Shown: positions 57,558 through 64,000 of the stretch, piece after piece
Position numbering within the stretch: position 1 is the stretch's first letter
How the letters are laid out: each line of letters begins with the position of its first letter
Notes under the pieces: generated by a model
The model's database searches: none
Seen by the model: only the letters and a program-made list of their open reading frames with translations
Told to the model about the DNA's origin: nothing
Position numbers and translations under genes: made by a program
NCBI RefSeq assembly: GCF_003086295.3
Contig: NC_092050.1
Location: 144,987,699-145,051,698, forward strand
DNA: 64,000 nucleotides
Reading direction: 5' to 3'
Source of the DNA: Arachis hypogaea
Taxonomy: Eukaryota > Streptophyta > Magnoliopsida > Fabales > Fabaceae

Positions 57558-59302
57558 TGATGAGCGGATAATTTATACGCTTTTTGGCATTGTTTTTAGT
57601 ATGTTTTTAGTAGGATCTAGTTACTTTTAGGGATGTTTTCATTAGTTTTTATGTTAAATTCACATTTCTAGACTTTACTATGAGTTTGTGTGTTTTTCTG
57701 TGATTTCAGGTATTTTCTGACTGAAATTGAGGGACTTGAGCAAAAATCAGATTCAGAGGTTGAAGAAGGACTGCTGATGCTGTTGGATTCTGACCTCCCT
57801 GCACTCAAAGTGGATTTTCTGGAGCTACAGAACTCGAAATGGCGCGCTTCCAATTGCGTTGGAAAGTAGACATCCAGGGCTTTCCAGAAATGTATAATAG
57901 TTCATACTTTGCCCAAGTTTAGATGACGCAAACTGGCGTTCAATGCCAGCTCTTTGCCCAATTCTGGCGTCCAGCGCCAGAAACAAGTTGCAAAGTGGAG
58001 TTCAACACCCAAACTGGCACCAAAACTGGCGTTCAACTCCAGGAATGACCTCTACACGTGTAACACTCAAGCTCAGCCCAAGCACACACCAAGTGGGCCC
58101 CGAAAGTGGATTTATGCATCAATTACTTACTTCTGTAAACCCTAGTAGCTAGTTTATTATAAATAGGACTCTTTACTATTGTACTAGATATCTTTGGAAT
58201 CTTTGAATCTTTGGATTATCTTTTGATCTATTGATCACGTTTTGAGGGCTGGCCTCTCGGCCATGCCTGGACCTTCACTTATGTATTTTCAACGGTAGAG
58301 CTTCTATACTCCATAGATTAAGGTGTGGAGCTCTGCTGTTCCTCAAAGATTAATGCAAAGTACTACTGTTTTCTATTCAATTCATCTTATTTCGCTTCTA
58401 AGATATTCATTCGCACTTCAACCTGAATGTGATGAACGTGACAATCATCATCATTCCCCATGAACGCGTGCCTGACAACCACTTCCGTTCTACTTTCGAT
58501 TGAATGAGTGTCTCTTAGATCTCTTAATCAGAATCTTCGTGGTATAAGCTAGATTGATGGCGGCATTCATGAGAATCTGAAAAGTCTAAACCTTGTCTGT
58601 GGTATTCCGAGTAGGATTCAATGATTGAATGACTGTGACAAGCTTCAAACTCGCGATTGCTGGGCGTAGTGACAGACGCAAAAGGATAGTAAATCCTATT
58701 CCAGCATGATCGAGAACCGACAGATGAATAGCCGTGTCGTGACAGGGTGCGTTGACCATTTTCACTGAGAGGATAGGATGTAACCATTGACAAGGGTGAT
58801 GCCTCCAGACGATTAGCCGTGCCGTGACAGGGCATTTGGATCATTTTCCCGAGAGAAGACCAAAAGTAGCCATTGACAATGGTGATGCATTACATAAAGC
58901 TAGCCATAGAAAGGAGTAAGATTGATTGGATGAAGATAGCAGGAAAGCAGAGGTTCAGAGGAACGAAAGCATCTCTACACGCTTATCTGAAATTCTAACC
59001 AATGAATTACATAAGTATTTCTATCTTTATTTTATTATTTAATTTCGAAAACTCCATAATTATTTTATATCCGCCTGACTGAGATTTACAAGGTGACCAT
59101 AGCTTGCTTCATACCAACAATCTCCTTGGGATTCGACCCTTACTCACGTAAGGTATTACTTGGACGACCCAGTGCACTTGCTGGTTAGTTGTGCGAAGTT
59201 GTGAACCATGGTATTGGCATCATGTTTTTGGCGCCATTGCCAGGGAAAGAAAGAGCAATGAATTTTACATAATCAAAGTGTAATCACAATTTCTGCGCAC
59301 CA
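57558..59302 (+). repeat. 5' LTR of an Athila/FIDEL-like element
   Basis: The LTR begins TGATGAGCGGATAATTTA and ends near GCGCACCA, about 1.74 kb. It contains TGGCGTTCAA(T/C)GCCA-type dyads at 57930-58045. A promoter-like AATAGGACTCTTTACTATTG lies near 58160. A degenerate PBS-like GGCGCCATTGCCAGGGA at about 59230 repeats about 80 bases further on as the true PBS, so the LTR end could instead be near 59222. The other LTR lies outside the window. Confidence 0.7.
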
Positions 59303-59308
59303 AGTTTT

Positions 59309-59326
59309 TGGCGCCGTTGCCGGGGA
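59309..59326 (+). other. Primer binding site, tRNA-Asp type
   Basis: TGGCGCCGTTGCCGGGGA is identical to the PBS of the Tat-clade element at 9082. It is preceded by an imperfect second copy at about 59228-59245. Confidence 0.75.
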
Positions 59327-61087
59327 TTGTTCGAGTTTGGACAACTGACGGTTCATCTTGTTGCTCAGATTAGGTAATTTTCTTTTTGTTTTCTTTTCAA
59401 AAAAATTTCAAAAATATTTCAAAATTTTCTCACCTGTTTTCGAAAAAAAAAATTGTTTTCAAAAATATATTTTTCTTCAGAATTTTTAAGAATGAATTCT
59501 AGTGTTTCATGAAGCATGTTGAAGCCTGGTTGGCTGTAAAGCCATGTCTCAATTCTTTTGGACTGAGATTTCACTTAGACCCAAGAGAAGAGCTTCTTTA
59601 TCTTTCTTAGCCAATTGGCTGTTGAAAGTAGGGCATGTTAGATGTGTCATGTCTGAGTTACATACTAAAGCTTGGCTGGCTATTCAGCCATGCCTGACCC
59701 TTTGATTGGAGCTTTAGAATAAGAATGCTAGATTCCTGGAATTCATATTAAAAATTTTGGAATCCTTATTTTTCTTTTTCAAAATGATTTTCGAAAAATT
59801 AAAAAGAAAATACAAAAAAATCATAAAATCATAAAAATAAAAAATATTTTAGTGTTCTTGTTTGAGTCTTGAGTCATGTTATAAGTTTGGTGTCAATTGC
59901 ATGTGCATCTTGCATTTTTCGAAAAAAATCATGCATTCATAGTGTTCTTCATGATCTTCAAGTTGTTCTTGGTAAGTCCTCTTGTTTGATCTTTGCATTT
60001 GCATGTTTTGTGTCTTTTCTTGTTTTTCATATGCATTCTTGAATTCTTAGTGTCTAAGCATTAAAGAATTCTAAGTTTGGTGTCTTGCATGTTTTCTTTG
60101 CATTAAAAATTTTTCAAAAATGTGTTCTTGATGTTCATCATGATCTTCATAGTGTTCTTGGTGTTCATCTTGACATTCATAGCATTCTTGCATGCATTCA
60201 TTGTTTTGATCCATAACTTTCATGCATTGCATCATTTTTCTTGTTTTTCTCTCTCTTCATTAAAAATTCAAAAATCAAAAAAATTATCTTTCCCTTTTTC
60301 TCTCTCAAAATTTCGAAAATTAGATTTGACTTTTTCAAAAAATTTTAAAATCTAGTTGTTTTTATGAGTCAAATCAGATTTTCAATTTAAAAATCTTATC
60401 TTTTTCAAAATCTTTTTCAAAAATCAAATCTTTTTCATTTTTCTTAGTTATTTTCGAAAATTTTAAAAATATTTTTCAAAAATATTTTTCTTATTTTTGT
60501 ATCAAATTTTCAAAAATAACAATAACAATTAATGTTTTGATTCAAAAATTTCAAGTTTGTTACTTGCTTGTTAAGAAAAATTCAAACTTTAAGTTCTAGA
60601 ATCATATCTTGTGATTTCTTGTGAATCAAGTCATTAATTGTGATTTTAAAAATCAAATCTTTTTCAAAAACTAATTTCAATCATATCTTTTCAAAAATAT
60701 CTTCTTATCTTATCCTTTTCAAAAATTTGATTTCAAAATATCTTTTCTAACTTCCTAACTTCTTATCTTTTCAAAATTTGTTTCAACTAACTAACTAACT
60801 TTTTGTTTGTTTCTTACCTTTTTCAAAACTACCTAACTAACTCTCTCTCTCTAATTTTCGAAAATATCTTCCCTCTTTTTCAAAATTTCTTTTTAATGAG
60901 ACTAATTATTTTATTTTTTATTTTAATTTTCGAAAAAAAATCACTAACCATTTTTCAAAAACAATTTTCGAAAATCCCCTCTCTCTCTTTTCTTCTCCTT
61001 TTCTTCCACTCACCTAAAGGGAACCTCTATACTTGGGTAAAAAGGATCCCTATTATTATTATTTTTCTGTGCCCTCTTCTTTGTCAT
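59327..61087 (+). other. Long untranslated leader of the Athila-like element
   Basis: 1.76 kb of AT-rich DNA contains no real gene. It carries TTTTCGAAAA palindromes at least seven times (near 59434, 59790, 59915, 60452, 60856, 60928 and 60966) and TAAGTTTGGTGT at 59882 and 60072. A Phe/Leu/Ile-rich ORF at 60122-60355 is low complexity. Confidence 0.6.
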
Positions 61088-62815
61088 ATGAGCAAGAGCA
61101 AGGACAAGAACATCCTTGTTGAAGCAGATCCAGAACATGAAAGGACTCTGAAGAGGAAACTAAGAGAAGCTAAATTACAACTATCCAGCAAGCACCTGTC
61201 AGAAATTTTCGAACAGGAAGAGGAGATGGCAGCCGAAAATAATAATAATGCAAGGAGGATGCTTGGTGACTTTACTGCACCTAATTCCAATTTACATGGA
61301 AGAAGCATCTCCATTCCTGCCATTGGAGCAAACAATTTTGAGCTGAAACCTCAATTAGTTTCTCTGATGCAGCAGAACTACAAGTTTCATGGACTTCCAT
61401 CTGAAGATCCTTTTCAGTTCTTAACTGAATTCTTGCAGATTTGTGACACTGTTAAGACTAATGGGGTAAATCCTGAAGTCTACAGGCTCATGCTTTTCCC
61501 TTTTGCTGTAAGAGACAGAGCTAGAATATGGTTGGACTCTCAACCTAAAGACAGCCTGAACTCTTGGGATAAGCTGGTCACGGCTTTCTTAGCCAAGTTC
61601 TTTCCTCCTCAAAAGCTGAGCAAACTTAGAGTGGATGTTCAAACCTTCAAACAAAAAGATGGTGAATCCCTCTATGAAGCTTGGGAAAGATACAAACAGT
61701 TGACCAAAAAGTGTCCTTCTGACATGCTTTCAGAATGGACCATCCTGGATATATTCTATGATGGTTTATCTGAGCTATCAAAGATGTCACTGGACACTTC
61801 TGCAGGTGGATCCATTCACCTAAAGAAAACGCCTGCAGAAGCTCAAGAACTCATTGACATGGTTGCTAATAACCAGTTCATGTACACTTCTGAGAGGAAT
61901 CCTGTGAGTAATGGGACGCCTATGAAGAAGGGAGTTCTTGAAATTGATACTCTGAATGCCATATTGGCTCAGAATAAAATATTGACTCAGCAAGTCAATA
62001 TGATTTCTCAGAATCTAAATGGAATGCAAGCTGCTTCCAACAGTACTCAACAGGCATCTTCTGAAGAAGAAGCTTATGATCCTGAGAACCCTGCAATAGC
62101 AGAGGTGAATTACTTAGGTGAACCATATGGAAACACCTATAATCCATCATGGAGAAATAATCCAAATCTCTCATGGAAGGATCAAAGGCCTCAACAAGGC
62201 TTTAATAATGGTGGAAGAAACAAGTTTAACAATAATAAACCTTTTCCATCATCCACTCAGCAACAGACAGAGAACTCTGAACAAAATACTTATAATTTAG
62301 CAAACTTAGTCTCTGATCTATCTAAGGCCACTGTAAGTTTCATGAATGAAACAAGGTCTTCCATTAGAAATTTGGAAGCACAAGTGGGCCAGCTGAGTAA
62401 AAGGATCACTGAAATCCCTCCTAGTACTCTCCCAAGCAATACAGAAGAGAATCCAAAAGGAGAGTGCAAGGCCATTGACATAAGCACCATGGCCGAACCT
62501 GTGAGGAGAGGAGAGGACGTGAATCCCAAGGAGGAAGACCTCCTGGGACGTCCAGTGATCAATAAGGAGCTTCCCTCTGAGGAACCAAAGGACTCTGAGG
62601 CTCATCTAGAGACCATAGAGATTCTATTGAACCTCCTTATGCCATTCATGAGCTCTGATGAGTATTCCTCTTCTGAAGAGAATGAGGATGTTACTGAAGA
62701 GCAAGCTGCCAAGTTTCTTGGTGCAATCATGAAGCTGAATGCCAAATTATTTGGCATTGAAACTTGGGAAGATGAACCTCCCTTGTTCACCAATGAACTA
62801 AGTGATCTGGATTAA
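61088..62815 (+). CDS. gag: Athila-type gag polyprotein
   Basis: The likely start is 61088 (MSKSKDKNILVEADPEHERT); an in-frame extension to 60803 is low-complexity leader. The protein is 575 aa. The retrotransposon gag domain lies at about residues 85-260 (FHGLPSEDPFQFLTEFLQIC, FPFAVRDRARIWLDSQP, WDKLVTAFLAKFFP). It is followed by PAEAQELIDMVANNQFMYTS, an Asn/Gln-rich region and a coiled-coil-like MNETRSSIRNLEAQVGQLSK. The C-terminus is acidic (SSDEYSSSEENED). Gag forms the virus-like particle. The frame is fully open, suggesting recent activity or trans-mobilisation. It ends in TAA and the same frame continues as protease. Confidence 0.88.
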   Translation: MSKSKDKNILVEADPEHERTLKRKLREAKLQLSSKHLSEIFEQEEEMAAENNNNARRMLGDFTAPNSNLHGRSISIPAIGANNFELKPQLVSLMQQNYKFHGLPSEDPFQFLTEFLQICDTVKTNGVNPEVYRLMLFPFAVRDRARIWLDSQPKDSLNSWDKLVTAFLAKFFPPQKLSKLRVDVQTFKQKDGESLYEAWERYKQLTKKCPSDMLSEWTILDIFYDGLSELSKMSLDTSAGGSIHLKKTPAEAQELIDMVANNQFMYTSERNPVSNGTPMKKGVLEIDTLNAILAQNKILTQQVNMISQNLNGMQAASNSTQQASSEEEAYDPENPAIAEVNYLGEPYGNTYNPSWRNNPNLSWKDQRPQQGFNNGGRNKFNNNKPFPSSTQQQTENSEQNTYNLANLVSDLSKATVSFMNETRSSIRNLEAQVGQLSKRITEIPPSTLPSNTEENPKGECKAIDISTMAEPVRRGEDVNPKEEDLLGRPVINKELPSEEPKDSEAHLETIEILLNLLMPFMSSDEYSSSEENEDVTEEQAAKFLGAIMKLNAKLFGIETWEDEPPLFTNELSDLD

Positions 62816-63415
62816 CTGACATTACCTCAGAAGAAACAGGATCCTGGAAAGTTCATAATACCTTGTACCATAGGCACCATGATCTTTAAGGCTCTGTGTG
62901 ACCTTGGTTCAGGAATAAACCTCATGCCCCTCTCTGTAATAGAGAAACTGGGAATCTATGGGGTGCAAGCTGCTAAAATCTCATTAGAGATGGCAGACAA
63001 TTCAAGAAAACAGGCTTATGGACAAGTAGAGGACGTGTTAGTAAAGGTTGAAGGCCTTTACATCCCTGCTGATTTCATAGTCCTGAATACTGGAAAGGAA
63101 GAGGATGAATCCATCATCCTAGGAAGACCTTTCCTAGCCACAGCAAGAGCTGTGATTGATGTGGACAGAGGAGAATTGATCCTTCAAATAAATAAGGACA
63201 ACCTTGTATTTATAACTCAAGGATCTCTCCCTACATCCATGGAGAGGAAGCATAAAAAGCTTCTCTCAAAGCAGAGTCAACCAAAGCCCCCACAGTCAAA
63301 CTCTAAGTTTGGTGTTGGGAGGCCACAACCAAACTCTAAGTTTGGTGTTGAACTCCCATATCCAAACTCTAAATTTGGTGTTGGAGAGTCTCAACAATGC
63401 TCTGAACATCTGTGA
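62816..63415 (+). CDS. Athila-type aspartic protease, in the gag frame after a single stop
   Basis: Directly after the gag TAA the frame reads LPQKKQDPGKFIIPCTIGTM, then ALCDLGSGINLMPLSVIEKL, DSRKQ-type substrate text, DFIVLNTGKEEDESIILGRP and FLATARAVIDVDRGELILQ, matching the retropepsin-like protease that follows gag in Athila. The catalytic Asp is in CDLGSG. The C-terminus is unusual: NSKFGVGRPQPNSKFGV repeats (three PNSKFGV-type copies), then a stop at 63413-63415. No reverse transcriptase follows. The first Met is at 62879, but synthesis by readthrough of the TAA is possible; I infer neither. Confidence 0.8.
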   Translation: MTLPQKKQDPGKFIIPCTIGTMIFKALCDLGSGINLMPLSVIEKLGIYGVQAAKISLEMADNSRKQAYGQVEDVLVKVEGLYIPADFIVLNTGKEEDESIILGRPFLATARAVIDVDRGELILQINKDNLVFITQGSLPTSMERKHKKLLSKQSQPKPPQSNSKFGVGRPQPNSKFGVELPYPNSKFGVGESQQCSEHL

Positions 63416-64000
63416 GGCTCCATGAGAGCCCACTGTCAAGCTATTGACATTAAAGAAGCGCTTGTTGGGAGGCAACCTAATTTTTATTTATCTAACTATA
63501 TTTTTCTTAGTTATATGTCTTTATAGGTTCATGATCATGTGGAGTCATGAAATAAATATAAAAATTAGAAACAGAATAAAAAACAGCGGAAGAAAAATAA
63601 CACCCTGGAGGAAGCACCTACCTGGCGTTCAATGCCAGAACAGAGCATGGTTCCGGCGCTGAACGCCCAAAATGGGCAGTGTCTGGGCGCTGAACGCCCA
63701 AAATGGGCATCATCTGGGCGCTGAACGCCAGAATTGCACCCTGGAGAGGAGCTGGCGCTGAACGCCCAGAACAAGCATGGTTCTGGCGTTCAACGCCTAG
63801 AGTTGTGTGCAAGGGCATTTTACATGCCTAATTTGGTGCAAGGTTGTAATTCCTTGATCATCTCAGGATCTGTGAATCTCACATGATTTCCACCCACCTC
63901 ACCCTCTCTCTCTCCATTCATGATCATCCCTTCTACTTTCCATTCACCACTCACATCCATACACACATCTCTCCCTCTCCTCCATTTCTTCTTCTTCTTC
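63416..64000 (+). other. Non-coding tail after protease with hairpin array
   Basis: GCGCTTGTTGGGAGGCAACC occurs at about 63457. From 63621 to 63800 there are six or seven short GC-rich GGCG(C/T)T(G/C)AACGCC dyads with GGGC spacers. A pyrimidine-rich stretch (CTCTCTCTCTCC, CTTCTTCTTCTTC) runs to the window end. No RT, RNase H or integrase motif is seen in the 585 bases visible. Confidence 0.65.

Noticed and set aside
60122..60355. Hydrophobic 77-aa ORF in the Athila leader
   Set aside because: Low-complexity Phe/Leu/Ile text from T-rich DNA; no start context and no relation to gag.
1..64000. Looked for tRNA, rRNA, snoRNA, CRISPR and bacterial-type operons
   Set aside because: No cloverleaf-like or conserved RNA sequence recognised; tRNA-like strings are primer binding sites of LTR elements.

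Overview
Plant nuclear DNA, most likely from a legume and probably Arachis (peanut or a wild relative). The reasons are AT-rich intergenic DNA, exons with plant GT/AG introns, Athila/FIDEL-like LTRs beginning TGATGAGCGG, MAIN-like (plant mobile domain, PMD) genes and abundant small hAT and Mutator elements. The genus is inferred from family recognition; no search was run. I recognise no tRNA, rRNA, CRISPR array or bacterial-style operon.

Layout. 1-0.8 kb: a PMD gene on the minus strand, cut by the window edge. 1.4-3.4 kb: small DNA transposons. 4.0-5.0 kb: the one ordinary, apparently intact host gene, a two-exon DUF1639 protein. 8.5-14.35 kb: a complete but decayed Ty3/gypsy Tat-clade LTR element with target-site duplication (TSD) GTTAG. 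16.6-30.7 kb: a field of truncated host-gene exons (KIN17 twice, alpha-L-fucosidase, a CCCH16/NUP42-like protein, a pfkB kinase, NAP1, OBERON, DnaJ, a BAH1/NLA-like E3 ligase) behind GC-rich leader segments, two of which form an inverted pair. 30.7-35.7 kb: a 5-kb near-perfect palindrome made of two head-to-head copies of a PMD gene. 37.3-38.3 kb: a Mutator-type element with 9-bp TSD. 37-47.5 kb: a rearranged repeat complex containing a ubiquitin-like exon unit (six copies or relics), copia gag fragments, 600-bp higher-order repeats and an exact 114-bp satellite. 51.4-53.3 kb: a hAT-like element carrying two exons of histidinol dehydrogenase. 55.7-64 kb: an Athila-like LTR interrupted by a Mutator MITE and by a second Athila-like element that has LTR, gag and protease but shows no polymerase before the window ends.

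How the parts relate. Most genes here are cargo or remnants rather than working host genes. Two themes recur. First, GC-rich leader segments sit next to exons lifted from unrelated host genes; in the 51.4-53.3 kb case the carrier has terminal inverted repeats (TIRs) and a TSD, so a pack-type capture process is directly supported there and inferred elsewhere. Second, four unrelated repeat families carry arrays of short dyad-symmetric motifs in their promoter, LTR or tail regions, with different sequences but the same layout.

Limits: all family assignments come from reading translated motifs by eye; exon borders rest on GT/AG sites and phase; identities between copies were judged by inspection, not computed.
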